Of a stretch of 64,000 nt of DNA, positions 11,926 through 23,370 are shown one piece after another. The translations under genes were made by a program, and so were the position numbers. This DNA comes from Monarcha castaneiventris obscurior. Lineage: Eukaryota > Chordata > Aves > Passeriformes > Monarchidae. Numbering within the stretch: position 1 is the first letter of the stretch; every line of letters starts with the position of its first letter. The stretch covers positions 868,001 through 932,000 of the forward strand of contig JAMPIT010000300.1 of assembly GCA_026261815.1 (NCBI GenBank), given 5' to 3'. The notes under the pieces were generated by a model. The model saw nothing but the letters and a program-made list of their open reading frames with translations. It was not told the DNA's origin and did not search any database.

Positions 11926-12702
11926 ACTGAATGGTTTGGCTCGGAAGGGACCTTAAAGCTCATCTTGTTCTACTCCCTGCCATGGGAAACCTTCCACTAT
12001 CCCAGGCTGCTCCAAGCCCTGTTCAGCCTGGCCTTGGACACTTCTAGGGATCCAGGGACAGCCACAGCTTCTCTGGGCACCCTGTGCCAGGGCCTGCCCA
12101 CCCTCACAGGGAACAATTCCTTCCCAATATCCCATCCAGCCCTGCCCTCTGGCTGTGGGAAGCCATTCCCTATGTCCTGTCCCTCCATCCTCTGTAAACT
12201 GTCTCTCCATGTTTCCTGTGGCTCCTTCAGGCCCTGCAAGGCCCCAGTGAGGTCACCCCAGAGCTTCTCCTCTCCAGGCTGAACAATCCCAGCTCTCCCA
12301 GCCTTTCCTCCCAGCAGAGCTGCTCCATCCCTCTGCTCATCCTGGAGCCTCCTCTGGCCTGGCTCCAGCAGCTCCAGGTCCTTCCTGTGCTGGGCCCAGG
12401 GCTGGGGCAGCTCTGCAGGTGGGGTCTCAGCTGAGGGGGCACAGGGGCAGAATCCCCCCTGCCCTGCTGCCCACGGGGGGCTCAGCCCAGGGCAGGGGGG
12501 CTCTGGGCTGGGGCAGGTCCAGCTCTCACCCCCAGCACCCCCAGCTCCTTCTCCCAGGGCTGCTCCAGCTGCTCATCCCCAGCCTGGACTGACCCCGGGG
12601 GTTGTCCTGGCCCAGGGGCAGCACCAGCACTTGGCCTTGTTAAACCTCATTAGATTCCCATGGCCACTCCTGGAGCTTGTCCAGCTCCCTCTGGGTGCTC
12701 CA
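11926..12702 (-). mobile_element. CR1 LINE, 5'-truncated copy of about 0.78 kb (copy A)
   Basis: On the minus strand this runs from the ORF2 C-terminal region to the CR1 3' end. The left edge has the tail motif 'ggaaggaccttaaag' in reversed orientation (ggctcggaagggacctt). The minus frame contains EERLGELGLFSLERRSSG, matching the ERLRELGLFSLEKRRLRGD region of CR1 ORF2. Downstream come the 3'-UTR-like blocks shared with copies at 25.8, 31.0 and 48.7 kb. It shares diagnostic changes with the 48.7-kb copy and not with the 25.8-kb copy, for example the block corresponding to TTTACAGAGGATGGAGGGAC and the CTGAACAGGGC block, so those two belong to the same subfamily. Truncation is at the right (5') end. 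Confidence 0.93.
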
Positions 12703-12785
12703 TCTGTGTGCATTCTATAGATATTCCGTACGTGTGCATTCCGTAGGTGCTCTATCTGTGCATTCTCTGTAGGTGCTCCACCCTA
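12703..12785. repeat. Imperfect tandem repeat, about 30-bp period
   Basis: Degenerate copies of 'GTGCATTCNRTAGRTRYTCY' type alternate with CTCCATCTGTG or CTCTATCTGTG. The array starts at the 5' truncation point of the CR1 copy on its left. Its first unit overlaps the CR1 end, so it may have grown from CR1 or junction sequence. Confidence 0.6.
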
Positions 12786-14089
12786 ACAGTGCATGATGGG
12801 ACGTACCAACCACATCTGTGACCATCTCCTACAGGACATATTTTATACAGAGGCCTTTTCATACCTCCTATCCACACCCTACAGACACAGAATCACACAC
12901 ACGGGGTATGGCCCCATATCTCAACATACCTCTCCATGCACTTACAGCACACAGTGTATAACCATACAGCGACCCTTGGAACAGCTATAGAATTTTATGA
13001 TGCAGTAATTACTATTAATTACTAGCAATTTGTATAAACGCTGAATAACTGAATTTATTCCCTTTCCAATTCCTTGGAAGAGTTGCACCCTGAGGTGGCA
13101 CAGCACTAAATGGAACTGGATCCCTAGGGAGCTGTTGGGGCTCTCTCCCTAGAACACAAAGTGTCCCCAGAGCAACCCCCCTGCCTCACTCCACATCTTT
13201 ATTCACCAGAATATTCTTGAGTTTAATGGCCTGAACTGCTCCCTCTCCACTTAGCCCCTCAGATCCTCCATTTGTGTAGCAGCTTTGTCCCTACAAAGCC
13301 CCCCCAGCCCCAGACTCCCCTGCTCCCTGCACGCTTTGGAGCTCTATTTTCACTCACAATTAACTTTAACAACTTATCACTCATCCACATTGGGCTTAAA
13401 TTTTATGTTTAGTTTTATGTAAAGTTATATTCACTCCCCCCCGAGCCAACTCCAGCACCTCTTTAAAGTTTAGCCAATTTTCCTTCATAGGCCATTTTCT
13501 AATAAACAGTGCCAGTCTGCTGCACTTAATCTGTTCTGCAGTTTATCTGATTGGAGGCTTTTGAAGCTTAATTCACCTGTTTTTACATCAAACCTCCTAC
13601 CACGGCTGAAACGTGAAACAGCAGCCCCTCCCTACCTTGACTGGGTCACACAATGTCTTTCCAACATAGAAAATCTGAACATTCTCTTCAATATCTTTAC
13701 CCATTGCTTGCAGTATCACAGTCCTGATGCACTAAATAAAGGGAATTTATATTTTTAACATACTAAGAAGTTTTGTGTAAATGCAGTGCAAACCATGAAA
13801 AGGTAGCAACCTCATCGAGTCACTGTTCTGGATTCCTGCAATCTACCAGCTCAAGGAAAGTAATTTTCCATAAAAAAACATCATTGCCCCAGAAATCTCC
13901 GATTAAAGAATGAATTACCCAGACAGGAAGGCACTACCCAACAGTTCATTCTTATTTTTCATTTCCATCACTCTATTTTCTACAAGGTCTGGGCAAAGTT
14001 TGCTGAGCATCAGTCCTGCCCTGGACCACAGGACCCCCGGGATGCCCTTTGCTCCCTCTTGTGCTGTGCGGAGAAGCCAGAGAATCCCA
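12786..14089. other. Unannotated noncoding interval
   Basis: AT-leaning, with TAATTA-type words at about 13000-13030 and a short run of pyrimidines at about 13230-13330. No repeat family or exon is recognised. Confidence 0.5.
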
Positions 14090-14165
14090 GAGTCACTGAG
14101 GCTGGAAAAGACCTCTAGGAGCATCGAGTCCAAGCTGTCCAACCCAAAATCAGGCCCAATAGTGC
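14090..14165 (-). mobile_element. CR1 LINE scrap, 3' terminus
   Basis: Reads in reversed orientation as the CR1 end: 'agaatcccagagtcact', then 'ggctggaaaagacctct', then 'agcatcgagtccaa'. This is the variant with AAGACCTC rather than AGGGACC, so it comes from a different CR1 subfamily from the copies at 12 and 49 kb. Degraded and short. Confidence 0.75.
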
Positions 14166-15578
14166 AACCAGGAGCGGGATTCACTTGGGTTGTTTGTTCA
14201 CCTGAAGCCAGAATGCAGGAGGGTCTGAGGGACTGTTCAAGCCATAATGGTGTTTATTTTGAGGAAAGGTTACTGCTGCCGCTTCTGGGGGCATTTTTTG
14301 TAAAAGTGAAGTGTATTTTCCAGAACAAATGGAACAACGCTACACTACCCAGCAGAGAAACTCCTCCTGCAGGTACAAATGCTGAATTATTTCAGCAGTG
14401 ACACTCCAAATGCACCTGCTGACAGAGCTAATTTGTGCTCCCTGTACCTGAAGGTCCTTCAGCCTCAGGAGGCTGCAGAGGGAGCAGAGATATGCTCCTG
14501 GGTGAGTTCCTTGGCTCTCCATCCTGCATCTGCATTGCCACCTGCACCAGCCACGAGCAGCATTCCCAACTTCCCTGCCTGCAGATCCCACAGCCCCTGC
14601 CAGCCCTGGCATTGCTGAAGACTCGGGGGCTACTCCTCACCTCACACCTCGTACTGACCGTCAGGAACGGGGAGAGAGCAGCAGGCTGAGAGGGAATTTA
14701 TGACATTTTGTTGAAAAATCATAATTCCAGTGTTGCAGACAGCAATTCAGTGATGGAATACAGGCTGGGTGGGTCATCCCAGACCTATCCCATCACAGTA
14801 TCAGCAGGCACGGGCCCAGAATGCCCAGTTTTCCCCTGCTTTTTTCCCCTCAAGCCAGTTGGCATCACCCGTGGTGAGCACATGAACCCACAGCAGGACT
14901 GAACTGAGGTCTGGGATTCCTCCCCCTGAACATCCCTTCCCTGGGTGTAACCCAGAGTTTAAATGTGGCCCAGGTGGAACCCTGCACATGGCACGGGCCA
15001 AGCCTGCACTCCAAGGTGGCACAGGACCTCTGGAGAGGGAATGCCAACAGCCAAGCAAATCCCTGTGCCGTGGCACGCACTGCCTGGCACAAGGAGCAAA
15101 GCTGTCACACAGAAAAGCAAAAGCCCAGTGAGATTTTGGGAAGGAGGAGCAGCTCTGGCCCCAGTTGTGTCCCTGCTCCCCCTGGCCAGGTCCTCCCTTA
15201 GTTCCCAGGCTGTGGGACTTGACCACGGGCTCTGGTACCTCCTGCAGGGCGTAGTTACCCGGCACTTATTGAAATCAATTAGCAAGCTTCGTTTCCATTT
15301 CAACATCTAGCGATGTCAGGAGCTTTCCAAGAGTCTGGTTCTTCTCAGAGCCTTTTTCCCCCAGCATGTTTTTAATTACAGCCAATGCTAATTTTAACGA
15401 GTTGTCTGCCTTCAGTTCTGCGTGACTGTAATGTTCTCCAGCTGATTTTCAAAAATCAGAAGGTTTTAACTTTTCAAGCTGCCTTTTCAACAAAAACAGC
15501 CGCCTGCTAAATGGCCTGGCAGCCAGCCCTGCTCTGCAAACTGCAGCACGCTGCATTCCAGACAGGAGAATTCCTGAC
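14166..15578. other. Unannotated noncoding interval
   Basis: Moderately GC-rich between about 14380 and 15250. Open frames on both strands lack domains or splice context. No recognised repeat. Confidence 0.5.
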
Positions 15579-15665
15579 CTCCCTGCACCCCAGGATGGAT
15601 CCCTGAGCCCTCTGCACCCCGGGATGGATCCCTGAGCCCTCTGCATCCCGGGATGCATCCAGATG
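15579..15665. repeat. 29-bp tandem repeat, three copies
   Basis: Units at 15579-15607, 15608-15636 and 15637-15665. The consensus starts CCCTCTGCACCCCGGGATGG. The third copy has diverged at its end. Confidence 0.9.
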
Positions 15666-15863
15666 CCGATGCAGGAACGCTCCAGGGCATTAACCTCTCC
15701 TCTGCTGGGCTGCACCAACACAAACACCCCTGAGCTTCACAGCACTGCATTTTTCACCTGCTTTTTCTGACTCAGATTCATTAGGAGTTGCAATATTTCC
15801 AAGCTATAGGAAGCATTAATAGATTTTAAAGCCAAAAAGGAAAACTCATGATCATCCATGGCT
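15666..15863. other. Short noncoding interval
   Basis: Nothing recognised. Confidence 0.5.
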
Positions 15864-15929
15864 TGGAGTTGGAATTAAGTGATCATTAAGGTCACTTCCA
15901 ACTCAGACCATCCTGTGATGCTATGATCT
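15864..15929 (+). mobile_element. CR1 LINE scrap, 3' terminus
   Basis: Contains 'gtgatcattaaggtcact', then 'ccaactcagaccatcctg', then TGATGCTATGAT. This is the plus-strand CR1 end with degraded ATTCTATG-type octamers. Only the last 65 bp or so survive. Confidence 0.75.
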
Positions 15930-16219
15930 AACAGTCTGCACAGCATAGCCTTCAGGATTTCATGCATGATTCACATTTCAGGCCGAATCTTCTTGGTTAA
16001 GATAAGATGTGTTTTCAGATAAAAGTTAAGTCTTCATTATAATTACCCAAGTTATGAAGAAGTGGCTTGGCAATTTTTCATCAAGGTATCAGTATCTCTA
16101 ATTAAACACAGATAAATTAAATGGGGAATCTTTGTCTCTTCCAAGAGCAGAGGATAGATTTTACCTTGGGAATCAAACTGTGCAACCTTGATTCTCAGTG
16201 ATCATATGTACAGCATGTG
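15930..16219. other. AT-rich noncoding interval
   Basis: Unique-looking and AT-rich. No gene or repeat recognised. Confidence 0.5.
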
Positions 16220-16259
16220 CAATCTCCTTCAATCTCCTGCAATCTCCTGCATTCTCCAT
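16220..16259. repeat. 10-bp tandem repeat, four units
   Basis: CAATCTCCTT, CAATCTCCTG, CAATCTCCTG and CATTCTCCAT in a row. Confidence 0.85.
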
Positions 16260-16307
16260 CCTGGGGCAGCTCCCCACTGACACAAATGGTCACTGCTTGC
16301 TTTGTTT

Positions 16308-16447
16308 TTTGGGCCCCTCTCAGCTGGGGCTCCTCTCAAGGCTGAGCAGCCCCAGCTCCCTCAACCTTTCCTGGGCACAGAGATGCTCCAGGCCCTTCCT
16401 CAGCTGCGCAGCCCCTGCCAGCCCCGCTCCAGGAGCTCCAGATCCTT
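16308..16447 (-). mobile_element. CR1 LINE fragment, ORF2 C-terminal part (third relative of the 47-kb/57-kb pair)
   Basis: The minus frame contains RKGLEHLCAQERLRELGLLS, the CR1 ORF2 C-terminal signature. The nucleotide sequence is close to the same blocks in the copies at 47.3 and 56.9 kb, but with more changes. Both ends are missing, including the whole 3' tail, which is unusual for CR1 copies because they normally keep the 3' end. A later deletion is the simplest explanation. Confidence 0.85.
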
Positions 16448-16748
16448 CTCTGCCCAGACATCCACATTCCATCCAACACTGACACTCCAAGAAGTTCTGT
16501 TTGTTGTAAGGATCACTAGAGAAGAACACCAACGTTTTCAAACCCTTCATAGCTATTTGTGAGTGGACCCAAATGACAGAGCCTTTCTGAAACCCTTCCT
16601 GGGCTGAGGAGCACAAGAGACATTGATCCCCAGAGATGACAGTTCCCAAAATTATTTTGAAAGAAAATTTCCCAGAGTTTTCCATTGAGCAGGTAAACAG
16701 CTCAGGTTTATAAAAGAGAAATACTCAATTAGAAACCTATCTATTCAT
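16448..16748. other. Noncoding interval between two CR1 fragments
   Basis: Unique-looking. No gene, RNA or repeat is recognised in about 300 bp. Confidence 0.5.
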
Positions 16749-17062
16749 CAAATCATAGAATTAATCAGAGGGTGGCTTGGGTCGGAAGGGACCTCAAAGA
16801 TCCTCTAGTTCCGCCCCTGCCATGGCAGGGACACCTTCCACTGTCCCAGGCTGCTCCAAGCCCCAATGTCCAGCCTGGCCTTGGGCACTGCCAGGGATCC
16901 AGGGGCAGCCACAGCTTCTCTGGGCACCCTGTGCCAGGGCCTGCCCACCCCACGGGGGAGAATTTTTTTTTCCAATCTGTGATCTAAACCCACTCTCTTT
17001 CAGTCTGAAGCCATTCCCCTTACCCTGTCACTGCAAGCTCTTGTAAATAGTCTCTCCATCCT
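16749..17062 (-). mobile_element. CR1 LINE, 3' end, about 0.3 kb
   Basis: From left to right it shows the reversed CR1 terminus (aatcatagaatta), 'gggtcggaagggacctc', the 'catggcagggacaccttcc' block and the 'ctctgggcaccctgtgcc' block, ending near 'gtctctccatcctc'. A T run at about 16964-16971 has expanded within it. 5'-truncated. Confidence 0.9.
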
Positions 17063-20000
17063 CACAAAGGAGAGAAAGGAGCTCAAAAGGGAATCCCATT
17101 GGATTTAACCAGAGTTGAAACAGATTCTCTATCTGCAGTCAGTTCTTGTCCCTCCCTACAAATACAGAGCCGCCACCAAACTCATCCTCCCTGTGCCATC
17201 GTGGCTCAGACATCGCAAGGGGAAGCTCCAGCATTACAAATTAATGAATGATTTATTGGCTTGTCATTATTCATGGCTATAAAACATTATCATGCTCTAA
17301 ATAAGTAAAAACATTTTTGCAGCTGCTGCAGACATTTCATTCCTAGCTGTAAGCTTGGCCCAGAGCACGGGGCCCTGTGTCTCAGCGCCAAATTCACAGT
17401 GAAGTAATTAGCATGTTAAAAAAAAAAACATCTAATGCAGTGCTCTGCAGCCAAGGCTGTTACACGAGCAGCGCTGATAACTCCCCACAAACACAAATGT
17501 TTCCCAGGCTGCTCCCTTGCAGACAGGTAACCCTATCCCTCATCCCAAAGGTGTGGAAGAGCAAGGATGAAGTGTTACAGAATGGGAGCGACGTTGCACA
17601 TTACAGATGTGTAAAACAGCTGGGCAAATGATGTCACCAGAAATACTTTGCCACCTCTGCTACTTGCTCTTGTTATTAAAAGCAGACATTAAGTTTCTTT
17701 ACCCAATCACTCTGTGTGAACCTGTTGTGTCAAGTGCTGGAGTCCGTTCTGCTCCCAGTTACCAGAGACAACCTGCAGCTGCTCCCCATAAACTCCTCCC
17801 CTGGCTTTGAACTCACCGTGCTGCAGCACAGATGGGCTTTGCTCCCGCAATGCACATTTTTATCTGGAGTCTTCTGAAGAACCCATAGGTGCTCCACTCC
17901 AAACCCAAGGCCCATGGAGCGTGCACAGACCACAGCAGAATATTAAATGGAAATTAAACCATAAACACTTTCTTTCCATCTCTGAGTCACAAACACAGAG
18001 AAAACTTCCAGGTCAAGTCTGCGGGCTGCTCCATTTCTCATGCTGAAATCAACCAAACCTCTACAGAGCTTCTTGGAACTCCAAAGCCAGTTCCTAAAAA
18101 CCAACGAGAATACCCCAGTGGCTTTCAAAATACACCTTCTATTAATAAAGAGGAAACCAAGTACATCCTTAGGAGCCTGAAGTATTGGCCTTGTCTTAGG
18201 TTCTAAGAGTGTCACCTCTTCAGTGCAGAAGTCTGAACTCTCCTGGGAGCCCACCAAGATCAGCTGCCCTGACCACTCTCCTGCTTGCCTTTAAATGGCC
18301 TTTGGAAAGGATGAGAGATAGAAACATTTCTAGAAAAATGCTAAGAATGGCTTTTTGGTTGTTTTCCTCTATTTTTGGGGAGAAGCCTTTTTAACTTGAA
18401 GTTTGTGGTCAGCTGGACAGCAGGACAGCAGGACAGCAGCTCCTCTGGTCACAGGAAATAAGCCAGTGCTCTTGGAGGCTGGAGCTGCTGATGAGCATCC
18501 AAACCCAGGAACATCCTCACTGACAGCCCAGCTCAGAGGGCTGAACTCCTACGTGAGCAGGAGTGAGAGTGTCCTGGCCTGGTTTGGATAACCTCCGAAA
18601 CATTCAGATGCTGCTCCAAATTCCCTTGGCTTGGAAACCAGGCTGGCAAACTCTCCCAAGCAGTCTGATTATTTTTTCCCTCCTTGGCAAGTTTTCCAAA
18701 GCTTCCCGGTTTTGTCTGGGATGGCAATCCCACAAGAATGGTCTTCCTCATGCATTCCAGAAGTTTCGCTTCCAGTCCCACCTCAGGCTGGGGTGTGGCG
18801 GAGCAGGCAGAAAAGACAAAATATTCGAGGCACTGCTTGATCCCACAGGAGTCTGGATGTTGTCCCTGCTGTCCCTGGCTGGAGGCTCGGTCCCTACAGA
18901 GAGCAGCCTCTCACAACAACCCTTGCTGGAACCATCCATTCAAGCGTTAACACACAGCCATACATTTATAATATTTCCATCATTAAGGTGTCTGAGATCA
19001 TTACAGCCAAACTGGGTTGTCTTAAAAAGACCCTCCTATTTGATTGGGGGTTTTAGACTTAAAGGTTCTGATTTTCCCTCTCTCCTCCCTTCAGTGGAAG
19101 TCCCACGACAACCTAAGGATACCTCCTGCAGTGGTGTTTACAGGGGTGCGTTACACCTGTGGATAGAACCTGCAGAATTTCCCTCAGTCATTAAAAACCC
19201 TGTCCTGTACAGGCACCTCCAGCCCCTCTGCTCTGCCCAGGACCAGCAGGAAGAGCTGAGAAGTGCAGCTGAGCTTCTGTTGGTGCTGTGAGAATGGCCC
19301 TGCCGGGGCTGGATGGTGTCAGGGGCCACAGCCTCAGTAAGGTCCTGAGTGCTGCAATCACTGGATGAATGGCAATAATCCCTCTGCAGCTACCAGATGT
19401 GTCACATTTACCTGGAGAAGGTCCATTTCATACTTTTCCATAATTTTATTTATGTCACAATAATTACAGTGTCAGTTATTGCAGTGCACACCCTCCTCAA
19501 GGGCTTCTCTACAGGCTACAGTCTAAAGCTCAGCTATTTCAATAATCACTGATACTAACAGAGTCCAAGGGCCTCTCATGGTCCATGGGACCAGAGCACC
19601 AAGGAGATCCATGGCAGCACTTCTACATTCCCAGGGCATGGAGAGGGGGAGGATTCTGCCCCTCTACCCCACTCAGGTGAGACCTGCTGGAGCCACTCGC
19701 TGGGTGAAGCACTTCACTGCAAGGAGGGTGTACAAAAATTCCTCAGATATTTCTCCACTCAAATCTGCCTGTGTTCCCCATAGCAGTTTTTTTGCTTTCT
19801 CAAAATTTTGATTCAAAAGCTTCTTACCATGGCACACAAATATGTCAGAGGACTTCCATTCATACAATAAAGTACAGAGTTTGTCCCCTTTTTATGTGTT
19901 TTATTTTTATTATTTCAGGCAGTGGAGATCTTTATCAGCTCGTCACTGATGCTGGCAATCTGTAATACGTTCTCATCATATTCACATTTATTTTTGAGTG

Positions 20001-23000
20001 CCAGAAAAGGCATTCTTCCCACCAACTGAAAAAAACACCATGTGTTTCCCTCTCTCAGTAGCGTATGAGAACTTGTTAAAAAAAAACCTGCCAGCATTAG
20101 GGACTCTGATTGCAGAAGTGATAAGAAGTTCTTCAAATCCCTTCTCCATATTTTTCAAATGTGGGAAATTTGGCAAGCCCCAGAAACTGTTCTCAAAACT
20201 TCACAGATTTCCTCACTGACCCCAACAGTTGTTTTTTATCTTTCTGAATTGGCCTTTAAGTTTCTGCAAAGGCATAATTCATGGAGTGATAAGAAAAATG
20301 ATATAAATTGAGGAATCACTAAAGCAGCATAAGCAAATGAGCAGAGCTGATTTTGGGGGGATGGTCCTGTTTATCTCAGAGTAGAGACGGAATAGCTGAC
20401 ATCACATCTACAAACATTTTATTTTTCTTTCTGGCTGGCTTAGAGCACAAAGCTCAGAGGTTAAGCAGGAATAAACGCACACTCTTAGGGATGCACAGCA
20501 ATTTAACAAGCACTTCAACATGTGCTTTAACTTTGAACATGTGTTCAAAGCCCCTGGTCTCCGCGGGACTGAAGGACACGCTTAAGAGCTTTGCAGAGCA
20601 GGGAATAGTTATGGGATTACACATCCATTTAGAGCTGATGTGTGTGCTCCAGTGCCTTCCAGCACAGACAGCAGATAAAGAGCCCGATAGCTCAAACAAT
20701 CAAAGTGCTTAAGTTCTGTGTTCAGAAATATTTTCCATAATACCTGGCATTACAGAGAGGATGTAGGTCTTAATCTGTTCTCATTTTTCCCCAGCCATCT
20801 GTTGCTTCTTGGGTTTACAACGTTTAAAACAGACTGACAAATAAGGAAATTCCTGTCTAATTAACATTAAGGCTTTCAGCCTTATCTGTGGCTTTTCACT
20901 GCTGTTAGCACAGGAAAGACATTCCCACTATCTAAATAAGCTCACTTTTCCCAGCCATTGCTGTGTCCTTTGAACATTCATTTTAGACCTCTGAGACTTG
21001 GGGGAAAAAATTTAACAAGGCACTTTAAAAGTCAGGCTGAACTTCTGCGAGAACACTGGGCATGCCATGGCAGAGGGATACGGCTTGTTGGTTTGGGGTT
21101 GTTTGTGGGTTTTTTTCACTAGGAAGCAATGCAGGATAACACCAAAGATGCAGGAGCAGACCTGTTCTTCTCAGGCACTCAGGGAGTAAAAGATGACCTG
21201 TAACCAAAGCTGGGTGCAGAGGGCAGAACTCCACAACTCCGTCGCCTCCTGGTGCCACACTCAGGACAGCCAGCTCTCCTCGGAGGAAAAGTTCAGGGAA
21301 TTTCCTGGCCCAGTTCCCTCCCTGCTGCATGAAGCAAACAGACCAGCCCCTTCCCCACCTCCGCTCCCTGCCCTGGACACGCCCCAGCCCCTCAAGGTCT
21401 TTCCTGAAGTGAGGGACAAGTTTAGAAGAAAACATTTCCACAAAGCCTCATCTGACTTTATCAAACACCAATTAATAAATCTGCCTCCAGTTTCTTCACA
21501 GTATTCTATTGGCAGAAATACTTAAGGGAATTAAAAACAAGGACACTGCTGTGTGTCCATAGAAAGGGGATTTTACGTTTCCAGCAGTGTTTGTGTCACA
21601 AATTTGATTGAGAATTATGTTCTTATTAGTAAACTAAAGCATGTTCAGTCAGTTATGCATTTTGAATAATCCAAAGAAAGCACTCTAAAGAACTGATAGA
21701 CGAAATAATATTATACAAATCAGTGAGAGTATTTAAATTTGTACTTGCCTGAAGCGATTATACTTTTCTAATTTAATTCTAATGTATACAGCAGAGAATA
21801 AAATGTGGTTTTCACTGCACGAACAAATACTGCACTGAAAAGAATAACAGCAAAATTTTCTGAAGTGCCCTTGTGACCTTAGAATCAAAACTGATTTTTC
21901 AAGTAAAATTATACTTCCCTCATCTCTGTCAACTGAAAATAAGACTTTGATTCTTAAGTAATTTCAAAGTTATTATTTAATCTGCCATAAAGCCTCTTTG
22001 AAAAGTCAGAAGAAAACACCAACTAAACTGTATCAAATGTTTTTCCCTGTACAAAACTGGTGGCTAAAGGCAAAGCAACACAACCTGGGCTCATTTGTGT
22101 CTCCCCTTGACGTGAGCAGCCCTGCAGGTCTCAGCCACAGCCTGCGCTGCTCCTTCCTGGGTTACAGCAGGACAGAATCCAGCTGGGGCTGGATATCCCA
22201 GCTGGAATGGGATAACCTGCCACTGCTCAACACCTATTTCATTCCTAGTCCAAGATCCCAGATAAGTGATTGCCCATGGTTTTCATGGAACAATGAAATA
22301 GGGCAAAAAATTCTCTTCTCACTTATCCTCAAAAAAGAGGAGAGATTTCGGGGTGTTTGTCTATATATAAAGAATAAAAATTACAGATCTCCTCTGGTCA
22401 CATCTCTGCTCAGATTTCTGCCTGTTTCTGCCAGTTTTGGTCACCCCATGTCAAAACAGAAAGATAGAAAGAAAAACAGTGTCAGAGGGTCTGGGGTATA
22501 TTCAAGGCACTTCAGTCAATGAATAGAGCAGCAGGATATGACAGATTTGCATAAGTAACAAAGGGAAAATGCCATTTAAAGGAGGGAAGCCAAATCTGGG
22601 CTATTTAGAAGTGCCACAAGGCTGGGAAGGTGCATTTAGTGCAGCAGAGATTGGGAGAGGATTCCTGGCAGAGACACAAATTATGAGTGCTGACAAGAAG
22701 GTCAGCAAGGGGTAAATGCTGTGCAGGAAACTGCCCGAGGCTCAAAAACAAACTCCCCACTGTGGTTTGCTCCTATTAGTGCTGGGACAATGACAATTTT
22801 TCATGAATATTGAGAAAGCAAGTTCACAAATAAGCCCTGAGAGTGTGAAGCATAGTCAAGGTTATTTTGGTGACTCTGTGCTCTGGGAGGGTTTGGTTCT
22901 CTGTTAAGGAAACACAGCAGTGTTCACTGGAGCTGTCACTCAGCCCAGGAACAACCAGCAGATACCACTGTGCACACACACTTGGAGTCATTCCCATTCT

Positions 23001-23249
23001 GAAGTTCCCTGGCAAAAACAGAATCAGTACAGGCTCTGTAGGCAGAGGCAGTTTTTAGATCATTTTGGTGATATTGGTTACAAAGTGTGAGTTTTCGCAC
23101 AAACACTATTTTTTTGCCAAATGATCACTTGACCAGCAATGTGATCAAGCAGTTATTATTTAAACCGTGGTGAAGCTGAATATCCCAAGCTGAGACCTCA
23201 CCATATATTCATGTCTTCTGAGTTTGTCTTACAGATACACAGAGATCAT
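17063..23249. other. Long unannotated interval, mostly unique DNA
   Basis: About 6.2 kb with no recognised interspersed repeat. Contents noted: an AT-rich stretch with homeodomain-like TAAT words and a CAGCTG E-box at about 17230-17340; an 8-bp triple repeat at 18415; a long AT-rich stretch at about 21590-22000; and an octamer ATTTGCAT at 22545-22552. The plus frame from 18563 to 19291 (242 codons) has no domain, no upstream promoter and no splice sites that would make an exon convincing. Confidence 0.5.
18415..18438. repeat. 8-bp tandem repeat GGACAGCA, three copies
   Basis: Three perfect head-to-tail copies of GGACAGCA. Confidence 0.9.
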
Positions 23250-23370
23250 GCAGGGTGGGCTGGGGGAAATGCTGAAGTGGAGAGATTGCAGGGTGGGCTG
23301 GGGGAGATGCTGAAGTGGAGAGATTGCAGGGTGGGCTGGGGGAGATGCTGAAGTGGAGAGATTGCAGGGT
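23250..23370. repeat. 38-bp tandem repeat, three copies plus a partial
   Basis: Units at 23250-23287, 23288-23325 and 23326-23363, and a 7-bp start of a fourth. Each begins GCAGGGTGGGCTGGGGG. Copies 2 and 3 are identical; copy 1 differs at one base (A for G in the GGGGGAGATG part). Such homogeneity points to recent expansion. Confidence 0.95.

Noticed and set aside
18563..19291. 242-codon open frame
   Set aside because: No domain, no convincing splice sites, biased composition and alternative open frames over the same DNA.
18533..19329. Two similar short minus-strand peptides near 18550 and 19290 (RPGHSHS.. and RQGHSHS..)
   Set aside because: Similarity covers only about 15 codons with no shared nucleotide context that I can extend; chance or a very old repeat.
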